Assembly: GCA_946811695.1 (NCBI GenBank)
Contig: OX328131.1
Span: 14,348,289 to 14,412,288, forward strand
Reading direction: 5' to 3'
DNA from: Gonocerus acuteangulatus
Taxonomy: Eukaryota > Arthropoda > Insecta > Hemiptera > Coreidae
Length of the DNA: 64,000 nt
Below are positions 10,646 to 21,354 of the stretch, piece after piece. The position numbers and the translations under genes were made by a program. Within the stretch, counting starts at the first letter, position 1. Each line of letters opens with the position of its first letter. A model generated the notes under the pieces. That model saw nothing but the letters and a program-made list of their open reading frames with translations, had not been told where the DNA came from and did not search any database.

Positions 10646-10711
10646 ATGTCAGAAAGCAGCGATGATGGCAGCATCGGGTTCTATGGAGATGATGATGAAG
10701 ACATCAGAAAA
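10646..10711 (+). CDS. Possible short first coding exon (acidic), uncertain
   Basis: An ATG opens 22 codons rich in Asp/Ser (MSESSDDG..., then GDDDEDIRK), followed directly by a GTTAGT donor-like site. The codon-like composition stands out from the AT-rich flanks. It could be a first exon of an element-borne or host gene, or chance. No downstream partner exon was identified. Confidence 0.2.
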
Positions 10712-11477
10712 GTTAGTACAACTTATTAGTTTGGTTGACAATATATTACTTAAATTATCAGGTAATCCATTTTAAATATGCCTAAAAAAAAGCAAATTTC
10801 TTACTGTATGTGCTCTGATTTATGCTGCATGTTGTAATATGCTATATGTTTTTTAGTTATTATGCAAAGCCTACAGTGGTCTGTAGAAGTCAGGGTAAAA
10901 CAGAAGGAAAGCGTCCTCAGCACCGACTTTTTTCAAATTTTGCATTGTAATGTATTTTGATGCACTGAACACGAATCCGTTAAAAAAAAGGGTAAAAATG
11001 CAGTTTCCAGCCCTCCAAACCGATTTCTTTCAAACCTTGCACAATAACGTATTTTGATGCACTAAACACGAATACGATAAAAAAAAAACGCCGGATTTAA
11101 CTAGGAAAGAAGTTATTAAGCACTTAAGTTCACTGTTGTGTAGGTTATGAGAGCTAATGTAAACAACTAAATTTGTGACGACTTTAAGGCATAAATGACG
11201 ACTTTAAGGCATACATGCTATGCGTTTCCGCTCGCTACACTAGCTCAAAAAGATAACAAAACCCCAGTCAAGCCAACTCGCTAAAATTAAAAGACTATAA
11301 TATTAAGCACTAAAGTTAGGAAGGCTATAAAACTAGGCGTCATCAGCGTATTTTTAAACACGCGCATGCGCAGATATGTAACATTGGGAAACAGAGAACT
11401 GTCATTTGAAATGTTCAGAAACCATTTATTCAAAGATATTGTTAATTTTAAGGGCATCCTCACCCGTCGTCACCTGT

Positions 11478-11648
11478 CGCTTAAGGGCATACGTGCTATG
11501 CGTTTCCGCTCGCTCAAGAAAATAACAAAACCCCAGTCAATCCAACTCGCTAAAACTAATAGAATTCTATTAATTTCAGCGAGTTGGATTGACTGGGGTT
11601 TTGTTATCTTCTTAAGCGAGCGGAAACGCATAGCATGTTTGCCCTTAA
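11478..11648. repeat. Long hairpin palindrome inside the Merlin-like element
   Basis: The two ~85-bp arms read from TTAAGGGCATACGTGCTATG inward through CGTTTCCGCTCGCTCAAGAA and CCAGTCAATCCAACTCGC to a centre at TAGAATTCTA. A shorter version lies at 12671-12800, and fragments occur at 18985-19060 and 61650-61720. It is a recurring internal module of this repeat family. Confidence 0.85.
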
Positions 11649-11689
11649 AGTCGTCCTAAACATTCTTCTAATCCTCCAAGACATCTCTC

Positions 11690-11908
11690 TTAGCTTTCTT
11701 CTTCTTCTTGAGACTGGATGTTCGGTGGATACAAATCCCCAATCGCACTGAAAAATGCCTTTAAACGCTCTTCATATTTATGAGCGCGTTTGAAGAGAAA
11801 TTCAGCTAAATAGCCATCTAAATGTTCTTCTCGTCGCCCATATCGCGGGATATTATCCCGCACTTCCCTCCAAATGCGCTCAATATTTTGAGTATGGGGA
11901 CCGAAACA
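11690..11908 (-). pseudogene. Merlin / ISXO2-type transposase, C-terminal fragment
   Basis: The minus strand reads 72 codons to a stop at 11690-11692. The fragment contains HTQNIERIWREVRD, then PRYGRREEHLDGYLAEFLF, KRAHKYEERLKAFF and a short acidic tail. HTQ.IE..W followed by a YLAEFLF block is the end of the DDE domain of ISXO2/IS1595-type transposases, known in animals as Merlin; the E of QNIER would be the third catalytic residue. The first two catalytic aspartates and the N-terminal half are missing, so the piece cannot act alone. It sits inside a Merlin-style element with an 8-bp duplication, which supports the call independently. Confidence 0.85.
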
Positions 11909-12333
11909 AGAAATGTGAAGAGTGTTTCATTATTTAAAAAAATGATTGTAAATAAATAACTGCTGATGAATTTCGATAATTTATGGTAAATTTCAATTAA
12001 ACTTCCTTATTACGAACTTTTCCATACCCGCGCATGTTCCATACGAATTTAGTTGTTTACATTAGCTCTCATAACCTGCAAAACAGTGAACTTAAGTGCT
12101 TAATAACTTCTTTCCTAGTTAAATCCGGCGTTTTTTTTTTTTTATCGTATTCGTGTTTAGTGCATCAAAATACGTTATTGTGCAAAGTTTGAAAGAAATC
12201 GGTTTGGAGGGCTGGAAACTGCATTTTTACCAAAAAAAGTTGCTCTCAACTAGAAAAGAAGTTATTAAGCTCTAAAGTTCACTGTTATGGAGATTATAAA
12301 AGTTGGCGTAAACAGCATATTAATAAAAATGCA

Positions 12334-13082
12334 GGTAAATGTGAAGGAGCGCGGTCTCCACACCGGTCCTTTTGAAATGTTGCACTATAACGTATTTTGA
12401 TGCACTAAACACGAATCCGTTAAAAAAAAAAGCTCGCTTTTCACTAGCAAAGAAGTTATGAAACACTAAAGTTCACTGTTATGCGGGTTCTGAAAGGTAA
12501 TGTAACCTACTATGTTTGTCAACATGCGCATGCGCGGGTATGGAAAAGTTCGTAATAAGGATGTCTAATTGAAATTTACCATCAATTATTTATCAATTTA
12601 TCTCCAGTTAGTTATTCAAAAATATTTGTTTTAAAATAATAAACCATTCTTTATTTTTTTTTTTTTAAATTTTAAGAACATATCAAAACTCTAGTCAATC
12701 CAACTCGGTAAAATTAATAGAATTCTATTAATTTTAGCGAGTTGGATTGGCTAGGGGTTTTGATATCTTCTTGAGCGAGCGGAAACGCATAGCACGTATG
12801 CCCAAAAGCGACAATTTACGACCGAGTCAGCTACCACTAGGTGAGTCTAAATTTCAATTACACTTCGTCATTAAGGACTATTGCGCATGCGCGTGTTTAC
12901 AAATACGCTGTTACCCAGTCTTTTATAACCTCCATAACAGTGAACTTTAGTGCTTAATAACTTCTTTCCTAGTGAAAAGCGAGCTTTTTTTTTTAACGGA
13001 TTCGTGTTTAGTGCATCAAAATACGTTATAGTGCAACATTTCAAAAGGATCGGTATGGAGACCGCGCTCCTTCACATTTACC
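12334..13082. mobile_element. Third Merlin-like element in the nest (non-autonomous)
   Basis: The left end GGTAAATGTGAAGGAGCGCG and its inverted complement ending ACATTTACC at 13082 bound 749 bases. The flanking 8-mers AAAATGCA (12326-12333) and AAAATGGG (13083-13090) agree at 6 of 8 positions, a decayed duplication. The interior holds the short palindrome at 12671-12800 and no transposase. Confidence 0.7.
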
Positions 13083-13817
13083 AAAATGGGTATTAAGAAT
13101 GGGTATTAGATGTCTAGGACGACTTTTGGGCAGACGTCCTATGCATTTCCGCTCACTACGCTCGCTCAAGAAGATATCAAAGCTCTAGTCAATCCAACTC
13201 GCTGTTATGGATAGAATTCCGATGTTATGGAGGTTATAAATGGTTTATCAACATTTAAAATGAGAGTTCTTTGTTTCTCAATGTTAGATGTTTACAAATA
13301 CGCAAGAGCTCGGGCAATGATGACCTCGCAGTTTTTTGCCCTTAAGCACAAGTAAACAAACAACAAACAACAAATACGCTGTTTACGCCAACTTTAACCT
13401 CAATAACAGTGAACTCTAGTGCTTAATAACTTCTTTCCTAGTTGAGAGCAACTTTTTTTTTTTTTTAGCGGATTCGTGTTTAATGCATCAAAATACATTA
13501 CAGTGCAAAATTTGGAAAACATCGGGGTTGAGGACGCTCTCCTTCAGTTTTACCGAAGTGAGTTTTAACTTGCATAGAGCTCATACATCCCCGAGCGTTT
13601 TAAGTCATCAGAGCTCATAATACCAGAATCTTTTAATGCCAGAAAATGTATAAGCAATCCGACCGTTATAATTCTTGTTTCTTCTTAAAGTTAAGTTTAG
13701 ACATTTTTTGTTACGTTCTCTATGAGTCTGGACCTCTGAAATTCACCAAGTCAAACCAATGTTTTGTCATGGTCGAAGTGCATTAAACATCAATGGTGCT
13801 TAGGTTGAAGGAAGCAT

Positions 13818-14013
13818 CAGTGAATGCATAGTGCTGCGAAGGTTCCAAAAATTTTGTATTTTGATCTGAAAGACAAGGAAGGTCGCGGCGGGGCTTTGGT
13901 TTTTGATCACGAGCTGAGCACTTTATTAGAAGAAAACACTTCCAAAACTACTTGGGACATTGCGAGAGTAATTGGTGTGTGTACTACTCAACAGTTTTTG
14001 GCCCGCTGGAACG
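13818..14013 (+). pseudogene. mariner transposase remnant (paired-type HTH region)
   Basis: Two overlapping frames give RRFQKF and then DLKDKEGRGG, VFDHELSTLLEENTSKTTWD and IARVIGV. In mariner transposases the first HTH ends in ...RRWFQKF, followed by DLKDK.RSGRP and then the second HTH (LLEENP.KT...IA..IGV). A frameshift separates the two blocks, and the DDD catalytic region is absent, so this is a broken 5' piece. No terminal repeats were found around it. Confidence 0.7.
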
Positions 14014-14093
14014 AATTGGTCATATAAAAACCTGTATTATTCTTTCACCAACCCAATAACTTATAAATCTATATATATAAAAATCACGTGTCT

Positions 14094-14600
14094 GTTTATT
14101 TGTTTGTCTGTTTGTTCCTTATACAAATCCACACGGTTTGACCGATTTCACCAAATTTGGAATACTCGTAGGTCTTGATCCGGGAACTCTCAGAGGTTTG
14201 GTCGAAAACGTCTACCAGCTGTCTGTCTGCATGTTTGTTCCTTATACAAATCCACACTGTTCGTCCGATTTTGACCAAAATTAGTACACATGTAGATCAT
14301 GATCCGTGGAGAGTTGTAAGCTAAGTCAAAAACGTCTACCAGCTGTCTTTATGTACGTTTGTACCTTATACAAATCCACACCTTTTGACCTATTTTGACC
14401 AAACTTGGCACACAGGTAGGTCTTGATACGGGGAGTGTCATTTGCTAAGTCAAAAATGTCTACTAGCTGTCTGTCTGTATGTTTGTTCACTATACAAATC
14501 CACATCATTCGACCGATTTTGATTAAACTTGGCACTCATGTATGTCTTGATTCGGGGAGAGTCGTAGGCTAGGTTAAAATCATCTAGGACGGTTCGAAAC
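14094..14600. repeat. ~122-bp minisatellite, ~4 copies, next to (TA)n
   Basis: The block TGTTTGTTCCTTATACAAAT recurs about every 120-125 bases (near 14111, 14233, 14356, 14480), each followed by a GACCGATTTTGACCAAA-like stretch, a GGTCTTGATCCGGGGA-like stretch and then AACGTCTACCAGCTGTCT. It is preceded by a TATATATATAAAAAT run at 14071-14085. The layout resembles the other (TA)n-linked repeats in the window (for example 38638 onward). Confidence 0.75.
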
Positions 14601-15880
14601 TATGAACCCAAATATGTACATATTTGAGTTATTAGATTTTAATATTACTTATTTGGTTCCCAATTTATTTTTGCTTTTATAGATGCAGAAATCAGGTGTA
14701 GCTTTTTTTTTTTTTTTTTTTTTTTCTTCATAGTATCCCTATGAAGAGTGCATTTATTTTGAACACATGTGCCATTACCTTATTTGGCATATTACATGTA
14801 GTGAGTATGTGTTTTGTTACATATTTTATATGGAGATATAAACTTCGATAAGATGATTTTACAAAACAAATTTAAATAATGTAAGTTTAAATAAATTAAT
14901 TGTTTAACTTATTTACAATGATACTCTAATAAGTGAGTAATTGTGACAATAATAAACTATACTTAAAAAAAATAAGTATTAAACTAAAATACTATTTGAA
15001 CCGATGTTGCGGTTTCTCTTGAGCCGGAAGGATATGCAAGAGCAGATATATTGAGATATACTCAATATTGTTCAAATCAAAACATAAATTCTAATTCAGA
15101 TGTAGCTTGGCACGAATAAAACTTTTGGTTATGAAATTGTTGAAGTTTCTCGTCACATCCGGAAGTATCATCGGGCGAACGCTCTAAATTGCTTTAACTA
15201 CGCCATTTTCCTTAGGATATAATCACCATGTTAATACTGCTAACGATGTCTACCGTCATCAGTAATAACACCACCACCAACCTTGTTACTAAAACCTAAA
15301 ATACAAGAGTATCTTCAATTTCGGCGAACAGTAGACAGGAAATAATTCCTAGAACAACGAAAACCTCCATTTTGACGAAAATCTTTCCAACAATTCCTTG
15401 AAATTTGATATCATTCCGAGTAATTTCCATTATCAAGAAATTGCCAGATGCAAATATCTAGAATTTCCTACGAAGATCCGTTTTCACAGAATTTTCCTGA
15501 GGTATTATATTGTCACCTTTAATAAACACATGTACTGTTTCCTCTGAAGCCACTTTACCCGCGCAAAATGTCATATTTTGCCTCCAATTTCCAAGTAAAC
15601 ATATTTCCACCTTCATATTCTTATCATGCATTTTCCTGCTAAGGTAGTTGGCGGCTTCTACTTCTCTTGAAATATTTCAGTTTAGTATTAGACGGAAATA
15701 AGGACTGCAAATTTATTTAGGGATTAACTATAAGATTATTATACCCTTGAATGTATTTATCTTTGTGTTTAGGTGTTTTTAGAGGTGCTCATATTGTACT
15801 AATACAATTTATATGTACAATATTTGAAACTTTATCTCGTTCCTAAGATTACAAAACATAGGTAATTTTATGTAAGTTGA
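14601..15880. other. Unassigned AT-rich DNA
   Basis: No gene was recognised. There is a poly-T run at 14703-14724. Two inverted copies of a short block around GGAATTTTTTCCA-like sequence were not convincing. No feature is claimed. Confidence 0.45.
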
Positions 15881-15943
15881 AGGTGGGGGTGGAGAAGAAT
15901 CAATGAATTCTTGAAATAACTAGCAGAAGTTGCTCCCCAACTT

Positions 15944-15979
15944 GCGACGTTTCGAAACTGTTTAGGTTCATCATCAGGC
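15944..15979 (-). ncRNA. Hammerhead-like core motif (Penelope-type end), candidate
   Basis: On the minus strand this reads CTGATGA...GTTTCGAAACGTC: the hammerhead core CUGAUGA and GAAAC separated by a weakly pairing arm. It is one of several such sites in the window, at 2473, 17369, 40029, 40142, 45975, 52196 and 54108. Stem II is imperfect here. Confidence 0.3.
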
Positions 15980-16129
15980 AGTGTAAAATGAAAACCATAA
16001 ATAAGTAGAATACTACTCCTATATCACTACACTAATAATAGTAATACAATATACATGATACCTTCCTAAAGTTAAGGCATGTTAAGGTCGATTATAATTT
16101 TGATAATTTCATGTTGTTACATAATTAAA

Positions 16130-17172
16130 AAGTCCGTCACGCAGGAGCTGCATAACTAAGCACTTTCCTCAGAATTTGGGTAGTGTAGACTGCTTTCCAG
16201 AACAATTTGCTTAAATTATCCTACATAAATAAAATAAAAACTTGAATAGTTCTCTTTTGAATTTGTAATGAGTACCTGATCAATTATTAATTTGCTTCCA
16301 GAGTTATGTTACACATGGTACCTACTACACTACGTAATAAATACAAAAAACCTCATATTATCGTATTTTGATTTAACGCAGGAACAGGATATAGTCCCTC
16401 TAGTGGTAGAAAGCGCTCCTTGCGGCGGCTTTGTGAACCTACGTCTGGCAGGCTTTTCTATTGAAGTATATTACAAAGTAAACCCCCGCTTTCCGATTGA
16501 CCGATTCAGCTCATTTTTGAAACACTTCTTTCTCATGAGTTACCCACGACGTATACCGCGTTTCGTTACAATGCAGCAGAAATTACGACCGGTACGAGTA
16601 TATTAGGAATTTGGTTCCGGAGTAAACCCCCCCCCCCTTCTAATGAACCGATTTAGTTTATTTTTACAACACATATTTACCTGTAGATTACCACTACGAA
16701 TACCGAGTTTCGTCGAAATATACCAAAAATCACGGCTGGTAGTGGCGAATTGGTATTGGGGGTCCGGAGTAACCCCCCCCCCCCTCCTAATGAGCCGATT
16801 TAGTTTATTTTTACAATACATATTTACCAGTGGAATACCACTACGAATACCGACTTTCGTCGAAATATACCAAAAATAACGGCTGGTAGTGGCGAATTGG
16901 TATTGTGGGTCCGGAGTAAAACCCCCCTCCTAATGAACCGATTTAGTTAATTTTTATATCTCACTTTTCCCTCTATATTACCACTACGAATACCACGTTT
17001 CGTTGAAATATAACAAATATTACGGCTTAAATGGTCAAATTAGTGTTTTGGGTTCGGGGTAAACCCCCCCCCCTTCCGGTGGACCGAACTCGTTCAATCG
17101 TTTGCTAATTGAATGCAATATACCAAGTCTCGTGACGAAAAAACAAAATCTCTGGCCGCTATCGTGTTAACA

Positions 17173-17213
<41 letters not shown>

Positions 17214-17327
17214 TTTAACGGGGGTCATTTTCGGTGTCTACTAGGTAGGATCGATAAAGATTTAAAGAAATTTTTGAGTGCAACCTCAATAGCTACATTT
17301 CTTCGGAGGAAAGTGCTAAAACGTAAA
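16130..17327 (-). mobile_element. Helitron-like non-autonomous repeat with (TA)n core, copy A
   Basis: This is the inverted equivalent of the copies at 38461-39566 and 50528-51803. One end is GTCCGTCACGCAGGAGCTGC (16130). The interior has several ~110-bp minisatellite units, each with GAACCGATTTAGTTAATTT-type sequence and a run of 6-11 C. A (TA)n run lies at 17177-17208. The other end is a stem-loop, ACTTTCC/GGAAAGT (here imperfect, preceded by TAGCTACATTTCTTCGG), followed by GCTAA, after which the three copies diverge. A terminal hairpin plus CTRR is a Helitron 3' end, and a central microsatellite is typical of HINE/DINE-like elements. It encodes no protein. Confidence 0.65.
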
Positions 17328-17368
17328 TTTATTAAAAATAAACATTCAATTTATTAAAATTGGCCCTA

Positions 17369-17480
17369 CATGTTTCGCATCTCCAGATGCCTCTTCAGTA
17401 ACCTAAAAACTAGATACAGCCAAATTGGACCTTGGATGGCTATGTATCCTTGGAGACGTCCAAGGATGCGAAACACGTGG
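17369..17480. repeat. Imperfect inverted repeat with hammerhead-like motif
   Basis: On the minus strand 17369-17400 reads CTGAAGAGGCATC, a TGGA loop, then GATGCGAAACATG, which is a hammerhead-type core. At 17455-17480 the half GATGCGAAACACGTGG recurs in the opposite orientation. This looks like the joined ends of a Penelope-type insertion. Confidence 0.45.
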
Positions 17481-18028
17481 CGCCAATTTTGTTAAATTGA
17501 CGTATACGTATGTTAATTTGATTTTTATTCGTTGACATTCTACCTACAAAAAAAAACTGCCGAGTTTGAAATTCGGACGCGAAATATAGATTTTACCTTT
17601 TAGTTACCTCTGCAGTATGTGGGCCTTCTTACAGTAATTTTTTTTTTTTATTTATTTATTAAATGTATATATATTTATCTGAAGCTCTGCATCATGCTGA
17701 GGTCTTGTATACTTTGCAAAATTGTTTGTTAAGTAATCATTCATAAGCTAGATGGGTTCTTTTTGCGAAGACCGCATCCAGTTACTTTCGAAGTAGCAGT
17801 AGTGATTTATAACAGATACTCGTACTCGCTGATAAGCTTACTGATTAGCTTACAGGTTCTTTGTTGGTTATCTATTACTACTTGACTCGTTATCTACGGT
17901 TATAATTCATATTAGATTATGGCAAGCAATATTTATTAATAAAAAGGTTAATATGATCAAAATCAATTCTCTTAACTACGAAAAAAGTTATTAAGCATTA
18001 AAGTTAACTGTTTTGCAGGTTATGAAGG

Positions 18029-18902
18029 TTAACAAACAACGATATTTGTAAACACACATATTTTATTCCTTTTCTCTATATCTTTTTTGGATATTTTACA
18101 TTTATAAAGCATTATGGATGATTCCCAATTTAGAATGTAATGTTTTATATTTCTTAATTTATTGTCGGTTTTGTGAGTCCATTCCTGTTTCCATTTTTCA
18201 AGTATTGTCTGTCGAGTTTGCCTAATAACATTCTTATAGTAGATTTCAGTCTGTGTGTATATTTGTTTTTCTGAAATATCCTTGGCGTGTCTGTCAGCAG
18301 TGTCACTCTGTCCAAGGTTTTTGTGTCCTGGCAACCAAAACAGTGTTGCGTGTTTTCCTCTTGTTTGTAAGTCGTGTATTTTGTCTTGTATTTCAGTGTA
18401 TATGGGATGAGTAGCGTATAAGTTCTGAAGATCCTGCAGTGAACCCAAAGAGTCGCTGCAAATGATAACATGCGTTTTGTGGGTGGGTGGGATATTCTTC
18501 AGAGCTAAGAGGATGGCATGTAATTCCGCATCTAATATGCTTAAAGAAGGCGGGAGCTTCTCGGCATATACATTTCTCTCTATGATAGCTGCACACCCAA
18601 CTCCATTTTTTTGTTTTTGATCCGTCTGTATATATTGTAAGACAGTCTGAGTGTTTGTTCAGGTACTCTGTGAAGTAATGTGTATATTGGAGTGTCGATA
18701 GTGGGCCTGATTTTTTATACTTTGTAAGTGTAAGGTCTATATTGAAGTTTCGTGTCGTCCAGGGTGCAGTCGATGCGAGTTTGTGTGTACTGATGTTCCA
18801 AGAACCTAGGCCAAACAGCTCTTCTGTTTGGCGAAATCTTACAACAAAGGGTTGGACATGCCTGCGCCTTTGCTCATATTTGTCCATAAAATGATTCACC
18901 AT
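18029..18902 (-). pseudogene. LINE ORF2 fragment: RNase H domain, frameshifted
   Basis: Two overlapping minus-strand frames carry one decayed RNase H domain. The upstream frame (18393-18902) has the start of the domain, CLTIYTDGSKTK. The downstream frame (18029-18448) has the SLGSLQDLQNL-like block and LFWLPGHKNLGQSDTADRHAKD, with the final catalytic D, and then a typical post-RNase-H region with W...W spacing. The frame changes within the domain near 18430-18600, so it cannot make a functional enzyme. It is a 5'-truncated piece of an I-type element different from the intact one at 3786-10370. Confidence 0.8.
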
Positions 18903-19060
18903 TATTTCAGTAATACAAGATTGGACAGGGTGAGATTTAAGCTTGTAGATATAAGAAGCTGATAATAAAGCTCTCCTACAAGATAGATTAATAGAATTAT
19001 ATTAATTTTAGCGACTCTAGTCTATCCAACTCGCTAAAATTAATAGAATTTTATTAATGT

Positions 19061-19279
19061 TTCCGAGTAAGAATCCAATCCCTTTTACTTTGTCAGGAAC
19101 ATCGCGAACTAATTGTAAAAGACACATTTTTTCTCACTAACATAAGCAGAGCTTTTTCATAAACAAAAGCTAATTCACTGTTGACGGTTACTTTACTCCC
19201 AGCAAGAACCAATGCAATTGGTCATCGAAATCCTCCAATAGGAAGGCAAAGGATTTATGTGCATGCACTGAATCACTGA
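19061..19279. other. Unassigned sequence
   Basis: No gene was recognised. It begins after a fragment of the Merlin-type palindrome (about 18985-19060). Confidence 0.4.
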
Positions 19280-19441
19280 TACAATCACTACTGCTACTTC
19301 AAAAGTAACTGGATGTGGTCTTCGCAAAAAGACCCGCACGATGTATGTATCAGTACATCATACATCCAGCTTATAAATGACTACCTTACACACAATTTTT
19401 CACAGAATACAAGACCTGAGGATGATTCAGAGCTTCTGATG

Positions 19442-19669
19442 CATTTGGTAGGAAGCCAATGACAACTACTCAACCATTTACCACCTCCTTACTCAAGAGC
19501 ATTTTTCAGATTTTATTCATTTGGTAGGAAGCCAATGACAACTACTCAACCATTTATCACCTCCTTAGTCAAGAGGAGTTTTCAGATTTTATTCATTTGG
19601 TAGGAAGCCAATGATAACTACTCAATCATTTATCACCTCCTTAGTCAAGAGGAGTTTTCAGATTTTATT
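19442..19669. repeat. 76-bp tandem repeat, 3 copies
   Basis: CATTTGGTAGGAAGCCAATG begins at 19442, 19518 and 19594, giving an exact 76-base period. Each unit also contains TTATCACCTCCTTAGTCAAG or a close variant. Non-coding. Confidence 0.92.
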
Positions 19670-19982
19670 ATAAAATAGTTTAAAATAAACAAATAATATT
19701 AAAAAAATTAAATAAATATTAAAGTAATGAGGGCTTTAAAAAGATATGAATAAGAATAAATACATAAACACGAGAAGGAAACAACAATATAATTTAAAAA
19801 GGTAATCTGGTCTTCCTGGTGGTCAAATCTTAAGAAGCGTCTTCCTGGGAGGATAGGAGAAAAGCAAAGAGGCGGGATTTAAATACAGGTAAGGAAGGAG
19901 AGTGTCGAATGGCAAGAGGAATAGAGTTCAGGAAGGAGGATGCTCGGGAGATGAAGGAACGGTCAAAGAAAGTTTATATATG

Positions 19983-20257
19983 TTGGTAAAATTAGCTCAT
20001 TTATTTCTCAGAAAATAAATAAAATTAGCTCATTTATTTCTCAGAAAATGAATAAAATTAGCTCATTTATTTCTCAGAAAATGAATAAAATTAGCTCATT
20101 TATTTCTCAGAAAATGAATAAAATTAGCTCATTTATTTCTCAGAAAATGAATAAAATTAGCTCATTTTTTTCTCAGAAAATGAATAAAATTAGCTCATTT
20201 TTTTCTCAGAAAATGAATAAAATTAGCTCATTTATTTCTCAGAAAATGAAAGAGGAG
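19983..20257. repeat. 33-bp tandem repeat, ~8 copies
   Basis: The unit is AAAATTAGCTCATTTATTTC plus TCAGAAAATGAAT, repeated with only T/A changes. Because 33 is divisible by 3 it leaves an open frame (MNKISSFISQK repeats), which is a composition artefact rather than a gene. Confidence 0.95.
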
Positions 20258-20559
20258 TTTTTTCGAACGAACTTGGTAACTTTGTGAGGATCAGCTTCAC
20301 CGTTGAACATACAATATTTTTGTACTACTTGGATTCCAAAATACTGAACATTACCCCAACAAGAAACATGGCGGAAGCTCTTACACAGGGAAAATGTGAA
20401 AGGGTTAAAGACTGTAAAGAAAAACACTGAAAATATAAGGATTTTTGTAGATTGAAGCTATATATGCCTAGAGCATTCATTTATTTTATGTTCAGATTGC
20501 TTTAAGTGCTATGAAGAAGAATTGGCGTGTCATAAAAGCCAGATTCTGGGCTAGTCCTA

Positions 20560-20748
20560 CGTTTTTTTGTTTGTTTTTTTTTACGGCGCACCGATAGCTT
20601 GGACATTAGCGCCGACATTCATGGTGGTTCCGGGAATCTTCTCAACGGGCTCTGAAATGAGGAAAACCCCTGCTACAGGTGGCACTCGAACCCCCATCTC
20701 TTGCATGAGAATCCAAGGCGTTAGCCACTATACCACAGGAAGACCCTA
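20560..20748 (-). mobile_element. tRNA-derived SINE
   Basis: Reading the minus strand from 20748 gives a tRNA-like head with an A box in TGGTATAGTGGCTAACGCC and a B box, GGTTCGAGTGCC, spaced as in RNA polymerase III promoters. A body of about 100 bases follows, and an A/C-rich tail (TTTTTGTTTG run at 20567 on +). Both promoter boxes are intact. The parent tRNA is not certain. Confidence 0.82.
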
Positions 20749-20932
20749 AATAATTTGTAAAAACAACGTATTACAAATCAAACGTTTTCATTATTATTAT
20801 TATTTTAAATCGTATGTTGGTTCCATATTAAATTTTTATTTATAAAAATTACATTTGTTTTAATTCACTTATAGATCCCAGAAGAGTCTTATTAGTAATA
20901 TTTAGACTTTAAGTAGTTCAATAACGCAGCTT

Positions 20933-21247
20933 TTAACCCTTCCAACGGAATATCCGTCTCCCAGGCGAGTATAGTTTAAAGAAGTAACCATATGTATGGT
21001 TGTATGGTGTTAAGGTTGGGGTGGCTTTAAGTTTGCTAAGTTTACACCTTCCCTCGATGGACATCACGGTAGTTTAGCCAACATCCGTCTCTCGAGTCGG
21101 TAAGAGCGCTTTTTAGCGCGGTTCCTCCCTCCCCCATAGGGAGGAACCCCGCTTATAAGGTTGATACAATGAAACAATCCGAAAGTGCCGACTAGAAAAT
21201 TTCGCGTTTCAGAACCCCTAAAGACCGAAATAACGGTGGTTCAAATT

Positions 21248-21290
<43 letters not shown>

Positions 21291-21291
21291 T

Positions 21292-21354
<63 letters not shown>

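Larger units (their letters stand above)
10991..12231. mobile_element. Inner Merlin-like element with transposase remnant
   Basis: The inverted termini start GGTAAAAATGCAGTTTCC (10991) and end in the complement at 12231. The matching arms extend roughly 180 bases (10991-11170 and 12047-12231). An exact 8-bp duplication, AAAAAAAG, flanks it at 10983-10990 and 12232-12239. It contains a transposase C-terminal fragment (11690-11908, minus) and a perfect-looking hairpin (11478-11648). It inserted into the A-run of the terminal repeat of the outer element, so the family transposed into itself. Confidence 0.82.
10894..13554. mobile_element. Outer Merlin-like element (nest host)
   Basis: The left terminus GGTAAAACAGAAGG and the inverted right terminus ending CTTCAGTTTTACC bound this element, with long diverged inverted repeats of about 180 bases. 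The flanks GAAGTCAG (10886-10893) and GAAGTGAG (13555-13562) form an 8-bp target duplication with one mismatch. Two further elements of the same family are inserted inside it (10991-12231 and 12334-13082). Merlin transposons make 8-9-bp duplications, and the inner copy carries a Merlin-type transposase piece. Confidence 0.75.
17675..19440. repeat. Diverged ~150-bp inverted repeats flanking a LINE fragment
   Basis: The left block 17679-17815 (GAAGCTCTGCATCATGCTGA... through GCGAAGACCGCATCCAGTTA and AGTAGCAGTAGTGATT) returns inverted at 19280-19440. The arms differ by several substitutions and an insertion of about 30 bases on the right. They enclose the RNase H fragment at 18029-18902. They could be the ends of a degenerate transposon or an inverted segmental copy; no target duplication was found. 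Confidence 0.6.

Noticed and set aside
16292..16879. Frames in the Helitron-like copy
   Set aside because: They follow the minisatellite units (RFSLFLQ...IPSFVEIYQK repeats) and are not shared in frame by the other copies.
19442..20257. CRISPR-like array
   Set aside because: Units are directly adjacent (76 and 33 bp) with no unique spacers, and the genome is eukaryotic.
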